Shown here piece after piece: positions 1-11,635 of a stretch of 64,000 nt of DNA. Source of the DNA: Bradysia coprophila (lineage: Eukaryota > Arthropoda > Insecta > Diptera > Sciaridae); assembly GCF_014529535.1 (NCBI RefSeq), contig NW_023503727.1:2480001-2544000 (forward strand). The letters run 5' to 3'. The position numbers and the translations under genes are program-made. Below the pieces are notes generated by a model. It was not told the DNA's origin and did not search any database. It saw only the letters and a program-made list of their open reading frames with translations. Positions within the stretch are counted from its first letter, which is position 1. Each line of letters begins with the position of its first letter.

Positions 1-3000
1 GCAAATATCAATAAAGTGGGACATCATCAGCTGCAAATTATTGCACCGACTTGGGAAGTCGTTGGACAGCGCGTATTTGAGCTGAATGGTAGAAATGGTG
101 CAAATTTTGATGGATCTCCAGCAGGAGTAGCCAGTGGAGTGGCCGGACCACCTGGACAGGCAGGCAAACCTGGTTCGCAAGGTGGGCATTTCTTTGGTAT
201 AGGTAATACATTCATAAATGGACAAACCCTGAGAGTCATTTCAAACGGCGGCACTGGTGGAAATGGTCAAAATGGCGGAAATGGTAATAAAATCTCAATT
301 TTTAGTACAAAACAGTTAACATTTTGATCAAACAATAATCATTCTAGGTGGCGATGGTCGCGATGGACAATGGAAAAAATCACATATCAATAAATTGTGG
401 GGTGATCGGTTCATAACTACAGTAAATGCGACTCCATCTGGTGCAGGTGGTGATGGCGGTTGCGGTGGCCTTGGCGGTTTGCCAGGAAGTCTGGCAATCA
501 TTGGTTTGAAGGGAGCATCGAATGTAGCCTTGATCGCAAATGCAGGTGAGCTGTTCTATCAACAAGACATTGAATATTAATGCATCGATCGGTTCAATAC
601 TTTGTTATGATAGGGCAAGGAGGAGCGCCAGGACATGGTGGAACTTCAAAAGAAACAAGTGACATAGGATTATATCGCAAGAACGGCGGAGAAATAAAGT
701 ACTCTATTCAACCGAACCATTTCAGACCACCTTCTGGCCGCGATGGTGCTAATTGTGCATCTAGACAGAGTCCAGGTGGATCACCTGTTGCACCTCGCCC
801 ACCATTCGTAAATCACTTCAAAGCCTATGCGCGTGAGAATTTGGGAAATAATGTTTTTGAATTGAGTTTAAGACAGTTTATACAAGACGTAGAAAATAAC
901 AGAGACGTTCAATCAGCTTACGACATTCTGAGTTTTACTAACGAAATGCTCGATTTAGAGAATCAATTTTGGAATTTGAGAAACAAGATCGCTTTCCGCC
1001 CATTTTACGAGTCGATTTTGAATCGCTTGACCGTTTATGAAAAGACGTTACCGGCCACAGATGCTAGACGAAGGGTGCTGAACTACTTGTATGCTGCTGC
1101 CTTGAGTCAAATCAATTCGAATATCGTCAGCCAAAAAACGATTCTCAACCTGCGAGACTATCTAAACGAAGCTCAAACACACATCAATGACATCCGAGTG
1201 ACGGGAAGAGAAATTCAGATCAGAAACCATCAAGTCGAATACACAAACACCATGCTCAACAAAATGAATGCCGCCAAAGATCTGATGAATCAGAAGATAT
1301 TTCCACAACTTGACAAGGACTTGGAATTGATTGAAGCAAATTTCGTTGTCCTAGTCGACGAAACTGTTGAGAAGAAAAGGCAGACACACAATCAGATTGA
1401 CGAATATAAACGGAAGCTGAGAGAAATGAAGAAATCTTTGTCCAGAGGTAGGATATTCGGTGGACTGAAGGTGGTGAGAGCAGCAATGTCGTTCTTCGGA
1501 CCCGTTGGAGCTGGAATCGGTGCCGTTATAGGAGCTGGAACATCGATTGCCGAAGCTGCGGTCGGTAAGCAAATCGGTCCTTCAACAATAGCCCAGGTTT
1601 CGAGCTCCTTGGACAGTGTGCTCAAAGCGTTCAAGTACAACAATGAACTGTTCAAACAGCAGCTGAATGATATTGAAAATGAGATTGGATCGAATGAAAA
1701 ATTCAACGATCTGCGCGGACAGTTGCAGAAAATAAAATCAGATGTCGATAAGGCCGACAAGGACGAATCATTCCTACCAATCTTCAATGCAAGGAAGCAA
1801 TTGCAAGAACTCCTCAAGAATGAGAAACAACTTATCCAGAAAGAGCATCCACACGATATAACACTAAACGAAATAGTGAGTAAAGTGCAGGATATCGGAA
1901 GTGTGGTCGGAATGTCCATTGAAATGTACAACCAAATCAAGGGCAGCAAAGAGAGAATGCGAGAGGTTGCAGATGTGATCCAATCATTGGAGAGAGAATT
2001 GGTAGCGCTGGATCTGTACGAAGCACAAATCTACGATACGATGATTCCAATGTTTCGAGCGACGCAGGCCTATTTGAAAAGCCAATCGGCCAGTGGAGGC
2101 TCACACGTTCAACTTGATATCAAGAAATGGGAGATCAAGAACCGATTGGGTGATGTCAAATACATGTTCGGTCAAATGACTGCGGTGTCCGGTACTCACG
2201 ACGATTTCCAACATTATTTCGAAAAAGTGCTGGCATCAATGGATGTTCTGATCGATGTCTACGATCGTATTGAATCCATTTCTGATCACACTCAGTTCGT
2301 TGACTTTATCACAAAGATCACTTCGAATGGACAAGGCATTACAACCGATCCGCAACTGATGAACATTATCAATCGAATGGATGAGATGATTCAAACGAAT
2401 CTGGTGCTGGAGCGCCATGAGTTCATTGTTAATGCATTCAAGCAACATTATTTCCCATTCGCACCACTCTTCTTGGACAAATTCGACCTACCCCCCCGTC
2501 TTAGATTCAATGACACGGAGGCTTTGAAAGCAAACGCCATCAAACAAATCCGAGACTTGAACAGTGGAGTCATAATATCGCAAGCGACGCTTGGAAGTAA
2601 AGACATCAGTCTTTTCGATGATGTCAGCTTTGACAGCAACGCTTCGATTAGTTTGCTACCACCTTTCTACGTATGGCGACATAACGAATTCAAAGACGAG
2701 ATTCGAAAACTCTTCAAAGGTGAATCGATTCTGATCAAGGCCGATGTTAACACGGGTGTGAATAAAAATGCAATCAAGTTCAATCGTATCGGCATTCAGT
2801 TCAAGTCACCAAATGCGACAGTTCAAGCTCAACTGAACAATGCAATGCAAGACTTTGACTTGACGATGGCTATGGTTGGAAATAGTTACTATCGATGCGG
2901 CAACAGAGTCTACCATCTGCAGAGTGATGGAAATGTCGTCATTGAGCAGTCGATGAAACGGGATTCGAAAGAGAATCCAATCAAGCAGAACAATGTTTAC

Positions 3001-3228
3001 CGGAAGATCAGTGAGAGTAATTATTTCTTGAGTCCGTATGGTTTGTGGAATATGAAATTGGAGAGTGAAAAGATTGGTGTCGATCTGAAGAAGTTTGAGA
3101 ATGAAGTGTTCGATATTGAACTTGTTGGGCGTGGTCAATACTTGAAGAATACTGATGCAGTGTCCAGAGACATTTGTAACGGTCACTTAGACAGATATTA
3201 TTCGAGGGATCTGCTTAACGGCTCTTAA
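1..3228 (+). CDS. Gly-rich / long alpha-helical protein, 5' end outside window
   Basis: Three exons: 1-283 (open to the window edge), 348-545 and 614-3228. Introns of 64 and 68 bases have GT..AG borders, and the joined frame encodes 1031 residues before TAA. The first ~220 residues are rich in Gly, with GG, GPPGQAG and GGDGG runs like an irregular collagen or glycine-loop region. The rest is predicted mostly helical and charged. Residues ~440-478 (nt 1450-1570) are a hydrophobic Gly/Ala-rich stretch (FFGPVGAGIGAVIGAG), the only membrane-like segment, set between long amphipathic helices. The last ~120 residues contain Tyr/Cys-bearing beta-like sequence. I do not recognise a named family. Long helices around one hydrophobic hairpin recall alpha-helical pore-forming proteins, but that is inference only. 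A partial broken copy lies at 14288-14722. The true start, and any signal peptide, is upstream of the window. Confidence 0.8.
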
Positions 3229-3264
3229 GCTCTGTTGTGATTTTATTGAAATAAGCAAAAGAAC

Positions 3265-3270
3265 AATAAA
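3265..3270 (+). terminator. poly(A) signal of the Gly-rich/helical gene
   Basis: AATAAA lies 37 bases past the TAA stop, a normal spacing for a short insect 3' UTR. The partial copy at 14.7 kb keeps the first part of this UTR but diverges before the signal. Confidence 0.6.
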
Positions 3271-3595
3271 GAAATCCATGAATCAGTTCTAGAGAACTTA
3301 TTTTCGACTTCTTTCTCACAGCTTAACACACTGTCTCACTGAGTGTAACTTTGAAGGGTAAATTTGACACCTAGTTCCGCATGTCTGCTCTAAATTATAC
3401 CAAAAATTTTTGTCGCGCGGTTTTCATTCATTGCCTACGAGGGATGTAAGGAAGTTTATGTTCCTGAGAGAATTTCAAACAGAACATATAAAAGGCACAT
3501 ATCAAAGATCCCCTGGAAAATGCTTTCGATTTCAGCAGGCTGTTTTTTACAAGAATCCCTCATTTAGATTAGAGGGATTCTTTTCAAAATCCACC

Positions 3596-3694
3596 TACAA
3601 TCGCTAAACCGAACTGGTGTGCATACGTTATTTTGCACCAGCTGGTCCCATTTCGAATTGTATGTGATCACACCAGTTCGGCTTAGCGATTGTA
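3596..3694. repeat. inverted repeat, about 25-base arms
   Basis: The sequence ACAATCGCTAAACCGAACTG at the left recurs reversed at the right with one mismatch, around a ~45-base loop. Just upstream (3508-3568) is a match to the right end of the inverted-repeat element at 41391-42127, so 3.4-3.7 kb appears to be transposon debris. From 3700 to 4285 I see nothing else recognisable. Confidence 0.6.
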
Positions 3695-4290
3695 TCAAAA
3701 TCGGACCGATTTCGTCTGGGGTGGATATATTCATGGTTTGAAAGGTCTTTGCTAGTAGACCTCCAAACAGGCCTCGGTAAGTCTCGAGCTACACCTGGTT
3801 GCTGGTGGAAGATCTCCGAATGTGGAAGAAGGGTGTTTTTTAACCTCATTTTTTGGCCGCTAAATTTGAGCGATGCAGACGAGAGTGGGTTCGTTGGAAA
3901 GCTAAGGTCAAATACTTTCAGGCTATGCAAGGTTTGAGAACATCCATTGATATATGTTACAAAAAATGTCCAACAAAAATTTTCGAAATCCGTGTGATCT
4001 TCGGACAGTTATGACAGTTATTGTGAACCTAACATGCTAGTTGTAACATACATTATCTAAGCTTTCCATTGATACCTCATTTGCAGTGCAATTTTGTTGA
4101 ATGAAGGCTCGATTTTTCTATTTAAAAAAAATGTTTACGCTAAAATGTTAAAACGACATGTTTCAAAACTTCAAAATCCCTAAACGATCCCTAAACAATA
4201 AGCCCAAGTGGACACATCCCTAAATGGTGGGGGTACTAGAGACATGAAGCTGTCATTTCCACATATCAAACGAAACCCCACTGCTACTGG

Positions 4291-4512
4291 TCTACACGAC
4301 CCATTATCCTCATTTTCAAACTTGACCTGTATGTATAGAATGCGCTTCGAAATTCGCTTCTTCTACCTCCATACGATTCTTGTTACATAAATAGTAACCA
4401 CGATAGAGTGTGTAATTTCGAAATTCTACAAAGGTTTCAAAAGAAGCGAATTTCGAAGCGCATTCTATACATACAGGTCAAGTTTGAAAATGAGGATAAT
4501 CGGTCGTGTAGA
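4291..4512. repeat. palindromic repeat with ~70-base arms
   Basis: The stretch from TCTACACGACC at 4291 runs about 70 bases and recurs reverse-complemented to GGTCGTGTAGA at 4512. The middle ~80 bases are not paired. It abuts the outer arm of the foldback-like element starting at 4516. No target duplication is evident. Confidence 0.65.
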
Positions 4513-5040
4513 TTTTTGTAATCGACCAATGGTACAAAACTTTATTTTACCTGGAAGCCAGACTAACTCCAGGGGTGGCGTTATCTAATATGCAGAAAAA
4601 TCACCAAAACAAACAAACAAACAGAGCACAATTACTCTTCCCTTTCCCATGGATCGCGTGAAGCGAAAGTGGAGATACAATGCTGTTTCGACCTCCGGAA
4701 CCAGTGGCGGTCAGAGGTTAGCGTGGTCTAACCATCTTCAGTCGTTTCCACTGGTCCGTTACACGAGACAGCATTAAATTTTCTGATTGAACTAGTAATT
4801 TGAAAATTTACAATAAAAGTTCTGCCACCTTTCGATGGAAATTTCGAAACTTAGTGAGAAGCTACTACGAAAATGTACCACCAAAACGTAGCTCAACAAA
4901 GAGAAAATTCATTTCAATCAAAAAACAAACACGGAACAAAAACCTACGTAAAAACAAACTAAAAATCACTCACACCACCAGCTCACACACGGATCACCTC
5001 AATCGCTTTCCACACAAAAAAATCCACTCGCCTTCACACA

Positions 5041-7952
5041 AAACGAGCCATCAGAACAGTCGGAGCGTTTGCTGCGACTGAGCCCCGTACAAACCCGTAT
5101 ATCTATTGCGTACGTGACCCTAGTGCGTCTGTCACCCTACTTTGACCGTAAGCCTATTGCGCCGGTTAATGTAGTTAAAGTAAAATTATTATGGAATGTG
5201 TACATCTTACAAATTGCGCATAGCGCAATTACGAAGCCCCGTACGACGTTCCTTTCAAATGAAACAAAAATTTCAAATCGCCCTAAAATTTTATTTTTTG
5301 AAGGGCCTAGTATCGGCCTCAGTCCGAGGACCCAAATTTAAAATTTTTTTCAACTACATTCTATTCGGCCTTTGATTACCTTCCAAATGAAACAAAAATT
5401 ACGAAAAACTGATGAAATTTGCTCGAGTTATATGTAACATACACATAGGGCCCTAGTATCGGCCTCAGTCCGAGGACCCAAATTTAAAATTTTTTTCAAC
5501 TACATTCTATTCGGCCTTTGATTACCTTCCAAATGAAACAAAAATTACGAAAAACGGATGAAATTTGCTCGAGTTATATGTAAAATACACATAGGGCCCT
5601 AGTATCGGCCTCAGTCCGAGGACCCAAATTTAAAATTTTTTTCAACTACATTCTATTCGGCCTTTGATTACCTTCCAAATGAAACAAAAATTACGAAAAA
5701 CGGATGAAATTTGCTCGAGTTATATGTAAAATACACATAGGGCCCTAGTATCGGCCTCAGTCCGAGGACTTAAATTTAAAAAAATTTTCAACTACATTCT
5801 ATTCGGCCTTTGATTACCTTCCAAATGAAACAAAAATTACCAAAAACGGATGAAATTTGCTCGAGTTATATTGAAAATACAAATAGGGCCCTAGTATCGG
5901 CCTCAGTCCGAGGACCCAAATTAAAAAATTTTTTCAACTACATTCTATTCGGCCTTTGACTACCTCCCACATGAAACAAAAATTACGAAAAACGGATGAA
6001 ATTTGCTCGAGTTATATTGAAAATACAAATAGGGCCCTAGTATCGGCCTCAGTCCGAGGACCCAAATTTAAATTTTTTTTCAACTACATTCTATTCGACC
6101 TTTGATTACCTCCCACATGAAACAAAAATTACGAGAAACGGATGAAATTTCCTCGAGTTATATGTAAAATACACATAGGGCCCTAGTAGTGGCCTTAGTC
6201 CAAGGACCCAAATTTAATTTTTTTTCAACAACATTCTATTCGGCCTTTGATTACCTTCCAAATGAAACAAAAATTGCGAAAAACTGATGAAATTTGCTCG
6301 AGTTATATGTAAAATACACATAGGGCCCTAGTAGTGGCCTTAGTCCAAGGACCCAAATTTAATTTTTTTTCAACAACATTCTATTCGGCCTTTGATTACC
6401 TTCCAAATGAAACAAAAATTACGAAAAACGGATGAAATTTGCTCGAGTTATATGTAAAATACACATAGGGCCCTAGTATCGGCCTCAGTCCGAGGACTTA
6501 AATTTAAAAAAATTTTCAACTACATTCTATTCGGCCTTTGATTACCTTCCAAATGAAACAAAAATTACCAAAAACGGATGAAATTTGCTCGAGTTATATT
6601 GAAAATACAAATAGGGCCCTAGTAGTGGCCTTAGTCCAAGGACCCAAATTTAATTTTTTTTCAACAACATTCTATTCGGCCTTTGATTACCTTCCAAATG
6701 AAACAAAAATTGCGAAAAACTGATGAAATTTGCTCGAGTTATATGTAAAATACACATAGGGCCCTAGTAGTGGCCTTAGTCCAAGGACCCAAATTTAATT
6801 TTTTTTCAACAACATTCTATTCGGCCTTTGATTACCTTCCAAATGAAACAAAAATTACGAAAAACGGATGAAATTTGCTCGAGTTATATGTAAAATACAC
6901 ATAGGGCCCTAGTATCGGCCTCAGTCCGAGGACTTAAATTTAAAAAAATTTTCAACTACATTCTATTCGGCCTTTGATTACCTTCCAAATGAAACAAAAA
7001 TTACCAAAAACGGATGAAATTTGCTCGAGTTATATTGAAAATACAAATAGGGCCCTAGTATCGGCCTCAGTCCGAGGACCCAAATTTAAATTTTTTTTCA
7101 ACTACATTCTATTCGACCTTTGATTACCTCCCACATGAAACAAAAATTACGAGAAACGGATGAAATTTCCTCGAGTTATATGTAAAATACACATAGGGCC
7201 CTAGTAGTGGCCTTAGTCCAAGGACCCAAATTTAATTTTTTTTCAACAACATTCTATTCGGCCTTTGATTACCTTCCAAATGAAACAAAAATTGCGAAAA
7301 ACTGATGAAATTTGCTCGAGTTATATGTAAAATACACATAGGGCCCTAGTAGTGGCCTTAGTCCAAGGACCCAAATTTAATTTTTTTTTTCAACAACATT
7401 CTATTCGGCATTCGATTACCTTCCAAATCAAACAAAAATTACGAAAAACGAATGAAATTTACTCGAGTTCTATGTAAAATATACATAGGGCCCTAGTAGC
7501 ATTTCACTTCTAAGGCCCTAACTCACGGTCCACTCACCCGATTTTGAAAAACTTTTTTTTCCTGGATTGGTATTGACAATACCTATCATTTGCTGTGTCA
7601 TTTACATTTCCATCGTTTATTTTGCCATAAATATCACCAAAAGACCTTAAATCACTTAGGTGGCCCTAACTCACGAAGGGCCGACCCGAATATGCCCATC
7701 TTCGAACTTAGCCTCACTATTTCGACTATCTTTCAGGGAAAATTTTTTTTTTTGAAATCGGATTTGATTTACTCAAGATATCGACGTGACAGACGGACAG
7801 ACGGACAGACGGACAGACAAAATTTTTATTGCAGATTCGTCATCTATGAACATAGGCAAACACTTTGCCCTTACCGTCTGCTTCGAATTCCATCAATTAC
7901 ACACGGCATCGTAATCCTATAAACCCCTTTGTACTTCGTACGGGGCTAAAAA
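5041..7952 (+). mobile_element. HINE/DINE-like dispersed element, copy A (minisatellite-bearing)
   Basis: It starts with AACGAGCCATCAGAACAGTC, followed by AGCCCCGTACAAACCCGTA, and ends with TTCGTACGGGGCTAAAAA. AGCCCCGTAC near the left end and GTACGGGGCT at the right are subterminal inverted repeats. The 3' end can fold as AGCCCC/GGGGCT-type hairpins and finishes GGGGCTAA, compatible with the CTRR end of Helitron-like elements. Inside are ~15 units of a ~145-bp minisatellite, then a conserved 3' module with a GACGGACA microsatellite (7790-7820). There is no coding capacity: open frames over the array (for example 5069-5341) are repeat artefacts. The class assignment is inference from layout. 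Confidence 0.6.
5302..7495 (+). repeat. ~145-bp tandem minisatellite with three-unit higher-order repeat
   Basis: GGGCCCTAGT recurs at 5448, 5594, 5740, 5886, 6032, 6178, 6322, 6468, 6613 and onward, giving a period of 144-146 bp. Units differ at fixed places (GTATCGGCCTCAGTCCGAGG versus GTAGTGGCCTTAGTCCAAGG). A block of three unit types of about 436 bp beginning near 6180 is repeated beginning near 6615, so the array has higher-order structure. Confidence 0.85.
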
Positions 7953-9127
7953 CCACTCAAATTTCACACAAAATAAAAAACCAGAAAACCGCAAAAACAC
8001 ACAAACTAAAAACATTGACACTGACACTAACAAAAACTGCACGACCACTAATCCAAAAGCGTTGTAATCGACCGGTGGTACAAAACTTTATTTTACCTGG
8101 AAGCCAGACTAATTCCAGGAAGCGAGTGAGGTGATCCGTGTGTGAGCTGGTGGGGTGAGTGATTTTTAGTTTGTTTTTACGTAGGTTTTTGTTCCGTGTT
8201 TGTTTTTTGATTGAAATGAATTTTCTGTTTGTGTTTTTTGATTGAAATGAAGTTTTTTTTTTTTGATTGAAATGTTTTGTGGGTACATTTTCGTAGTAAC
8301 TTCTCACTAAGTTTCGAAATTTCCATCGAAAGGTGGCAGAACTTTTATTGTAAATTTTCAAATTACTAGTTCAATCAGAAAATTTACTGCTGTCTCGTGT
8401 AACGGACCAGTGGAAACGACTGAAGATGGTTAGACCACGCTAACCTCTGACCGCCACTGGTTCCGGAGGTCGAAACAGCATTTTATCTCCACTTTCGCTT
8501 CACGCGATCCATGGGAAAGGGAAGAGTAATTGTGCTCTGTTTGTTTGTTTGTTTTGGTGATTGTTCTGCATATTAGATAACGCCACCCCTGGAGTTAGTC
8601 TGGCTTCCAGGTAAAATAAAGTTTTGTACCATTGGTCGATTACAAAGTTTTGTAACATTGGTCGATTACAATCCTAGTCCATAACACGGGTAGCAAGTAA
8701 GAGACGAAATATTCAAATCGCACTAGACGTCAGATTGCCAATCCGAGGCGTAGCCGATTTAATGCTTTCTCAAACATTTTCTCAAAACTCTGATACAATT
8801 GCCCATTTAGTGGAGTACATAGTTTTAGTACTATTCGAGAGTCTATCACCGCAGAAAGATAGTTGTAAATGAGTTGCTCATACAGTAACAGGGATTCGTA
8901 AATGCGTGGCAAGTAAGATGTAGGTCAGGCAGTTTCACCCTCAGACAGGGGCACTTTTCAGTTCCTCATCGGCGAAATATCTCATGCTGGCTTTCCAGTT
9001 TTTGAGTATTGCTACAAGTGGAATTTTTTTCTATGAAAACGTGTAATTACACATTTTTTTTGTGCAAACACACTTTTTAAAAGTTTTTACACACAATGTA
9101 ACGCTTAAAAAAGCTCGTGACCTCAGA

Positions 9128-9280
9128 CCGTAAGTGTGGTCGAAATTCAAAATGGAAAGTGCGGAGGTCTTTCTAACGTAGCGTCATTTTCATACAATGA
9201 AGCGTTGAAATGTATTTTTCGGTTCACTTTTTCATCGAATCGTTCACTTAAAATTCAAATTTTAGGCACACTTACGGCGG
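9128..9280 (+). mobile_element. MITE, CCGTAAGTG family, copy 1
   Basis: It starts CCGTAAGTGTGGTCGAAATT and ends GGCACACTTACGGCGG, so the ends are inverted repeats. About 155 bp, no coding capacity. Four further copies are at 9688, 12156, 22533 and 57431. The flanks 8672-9127 and 9281-9687 hold nothing I recognise. Confidence 0.7.
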
Positions 9281-9687
9281 TAATTATAATTTTGGTATTC
9301 AGCTACCAACTACCGAATTTTTGAATTGCAATGTTAGCTGTGAGCTATCAGTTATCATTGCCTGGTGTTGCTTTGCTCACGGTGGCTTTGCACACAAAAT
9401 GGCCATAATAGGATTTTTTTTCTACAGAAAAGAGACCTCAAAGAAAAATTTTTATCACGAGTTTCTAATTACCTTCAGCGAATATTTCTTTACATAATTC
9501 AGATAATAATAAAAAAAAAACAACAACTGGACAAATAATTGTATAAATTTACGTCAATACGGCTCCAATATGTGGTTTATAAAGAAACATTGAATTTGAT
9601 AAGTATGTACAAGCCTTGGGTTGAATTAAACTGTTCGATTGATATCAAAAGAATTTCTTTCCTTTCTCGTTGGGCTATGTATCGTTT

Positions 9688-9844
9688 CCGTAAGTACGGT
9701 CGAAATTCAAAATGGAAATGCGGAGGTCTTTCTAACGTAGCGTCATTTTGATACAATGAAGCGTTGAAATGTATTTTTCGGTTCACTTTTTTATCGAATC
9801 GTTCACTTAAAATTCAAATTTTAGGCACACGTACGGCGTGAATT
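9688..9844 (+). mobile_element. MITE, CCGTAAGTG family, copy 2
   Basis: Near-identical to copy 1 (CCGTAAGTACGGTCGAAATT ... CACGTACGGCGTGAA). It lies in the same orientation about 0.4 kb downstream. Target duplication not resolved. Confidence 0.7.
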
Positions 9845-10439
9845 GACGTTAAGGATTACAAGACTTCAGAGGTACTTTTTTTCACCGACTTTTTTTGTGC
9901 CCAAAACTTGTTTTGTTGTCGACCAGTTAAGAGTGACAATAAGATCAAACACGTGTATATGTACGATGCTTGGTATGTCCAGCTTTCTAGTGGCTAACCA
10001 CACACACTAGCAACGAATGGTTGAGTTTGGGAACAAATTGAAATTTTATTTCAATTATGATTCGCTAGACTTATTCGTGTGCAAATCGGTATAGTGTTCG
10101 ATAGAGCACTGTATCGAGTACCACTGTCGCCATGGCCTGATGAGAAATGGTATTTTTGAACTGCATATTAATGCAAAACGTCGAAAGACGTCTTTATTTT
10201 CTCACAGATCAGAACAGTGGTCGAAATGTCTTATTTGTTGTAATTGCGCTCGAATAAAATTGCGCTAATATTATTGCGACATGTATTTCCTATGCGCCAT
10301 AATGAAAACAAAATTCATTTGCACCTAGTTAAATTATTGACAAAATTGACAAAATAAATATTTTAAATTTGCGTCAATACGTAGTCAAATTTGGTTTTGA
10401 AACAGACAAAAAATTTGTTTAATGCATATTATCTTAGGG

Positions 10440-10790
10440 TATGTTCAAAACAGACGTCCGCGTGAAGATCGATAACTTGCCCACCCTTACATTTAATGGC
10501 GTGATAATCGAATCGTGTTCTTCGGTCAAGTCTGGGTTTGGTGCTAGACGAGTATGTCGGTTGGAATGAGCCCTTTGTCAGTGTCAGTAGCACCGTCTCT
10601 CGTGGCATTGGTGTCATTAAGAGGTTGCGTTTCTTCCCGAGAAGGATCCTCAGAATTATCTACTTCTCGACTGTGCACCCTGCGTTGATGTACTGTATCG
10701 GTGTGTGGGGTTCCGCTAACAAGAGCATGCTCCATGTTTTGCACAAAAGAGCCCTTAAAGCACAAACTTCCATTGCTCTTTCCGACTGAG
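10440..10790 (+). pseudogene. non-LTR retrotransposon reverse transcriptase fragment (Jockey/CR1-like)
   Basis: Two overlapping frames together resemble the thumb/C-terminal part of a LINE reverse transcriptase. The first covers about 10460-10530 (IDNLPTLTFNGVIIES). The second covers 10538-10789 and contains LDEYVGW, SRGIGVIKRLR, and HPALMYCIGVWGSA followed by LHKRALK. This is the usual order of an LGV..D..L.W block, an ISR.IGII..LR block, then a HP.L.YC..VWG block. A frameshift near 10530-10540 separates the two parts, and no palm domain or endonuclease is present. It is a dead 5'- and 3'-truncated insertion, from a different clade than the RNase H-bearing LINE at 39.2-41.4 kb. Confidence 0.7.
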
Positions 10791-10944
10791 CTTCTATTTA
10801 GTGCCGAGTTTCTACGTATGCTCACAGTTTCGAAAGACGAATCATAAAATAAAAACACTTTCTTATTGTTGAGGAGAATGGAAAGGGTACTATGCTAACT
10901 GCAACTGGTCTTGTAGTAGCTAGATGCATCTGGTTCTGCAGTAT

Positions 10945-11115
10945 CGAAAGCAACTGAAGATGGTCAGTCCACTCTGACCTGTGACCACCGCTAGTTCTCG
11001 AGGTCGAAAGAGCTTTTCTTACTTTTTTTGCCACTTTACGTGATATGCGGGTAAGGGAAGAGCTATAGCTCTGTTTGTCGTTCCGAAGGATGTTTCTTTG
11101 AAGTTCCATTAAAGA
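10945..11115 (-). repeat. diverged copy of the foldback-arm sequence
   Basis: GCAACTGAAGATGGTCAGTC and CGAGGTCGAAAGAGC match, with many differences, the arm of the 4.5-8.7 kb element (GACTGAAGATGGTTAGACC ... CCGGAGGTCGAAACAGC). No second arm was found nearby. Confidence 0.5.
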
Positions 11116-11578
11116 GAAAAGGAGTCCTGTTTTGGTTTTCTGTGTGCGGGAGTTCGATTCTTGCAATTTGCGCCCCTGAGCTTTTCGTCTCAGGAGCAGC
11201 AAATGGTATGTAAAAGGGTATAGCTTCCAGATCCTTCGTCCCATCTAAATTGCTTGAGAATTACTCAAGTTATTGTGAAACGCTGAGCGAAAAACGTCAA
11301 AATTTTTCGAGACCTCCGAGAAGTTTTAGAAATCTCCGAAATTTGAATTTCACTGCTTCGGAAAAATTTCGGAGTTTTCGGAATCCTAGGGTAATTCATT
11401 CTTTTACGAAATGTAGCGTAAATGTTACATCTCGTAAAATGGAGAAATTCTCTAGGATTCTACAAAGACGACATTAGCCTCAGTATAATAAAGATAATAT
11501 CGAAAAAAAAGTTCGAATGTACTTTGTGAACAATCGCCTGTGTTTGAAGTATAGATCGTACAATACGCGAACCACACA

Positions 11579-11615
11579 TTTAAAAGGACTGAATGTGCCA
11601 AATTAATCTTCAGTT
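11579..11615 (+). promoter_or_regulatory. TATA box plus initiator of small secreted-peptide gene
   Basis: TTTAAAAGG at 11579 is followed by the arthropod initiator TTCAGTT with its A at 11612, 33 bases downstream. The ATG comes 24 bases later. The same geometry is seen at the Cys-rich repeat gene (37458/37491). Confidence 0.5.
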
Positions 11616-11635
11616 ATAATTTACATCATAACAGA

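Larger units (their letters stand above)
4516..8671. mobile_element. foldback-like element with ~500-base terminal inverted repeats
   Basis: The left arm (about 4516-5020) begins TTGTAATCGACCAATGG. It recurs almost perfectly reversed at about 8127-8645, including the blocks CCTGGAAGCCAGACTAA and CCGGAACCAGTGGCGG. The right end carries a second short copy of the terminal sequence (8646-8671). A further direct copy of the terminal sequence sits inside at about 8062-8120. The centre is occupied by copy A of the HINE-like family (5041-7952). No transposase is seen and target duplications could not be fixed. Diverged relatives of the arm occur at 10945-11115 and 29570-29790. Confidence 0.65.

Noticed and set aside
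5069..6723. Open frames of 60-90 codons over the ~145-bp arrays (also 19453, 23674, 59126)
   Set aside because: They follow the repeat period and differ only by repeat variants; no start context, no family, and the same frame recurs in every element copy.
7788..7822. GACGGACA microsatellites as possible origins or protein-binding arrays
   Set aside because: They occur at the same relative position in the copies of the dispersed family, so they are part of that element's structure.
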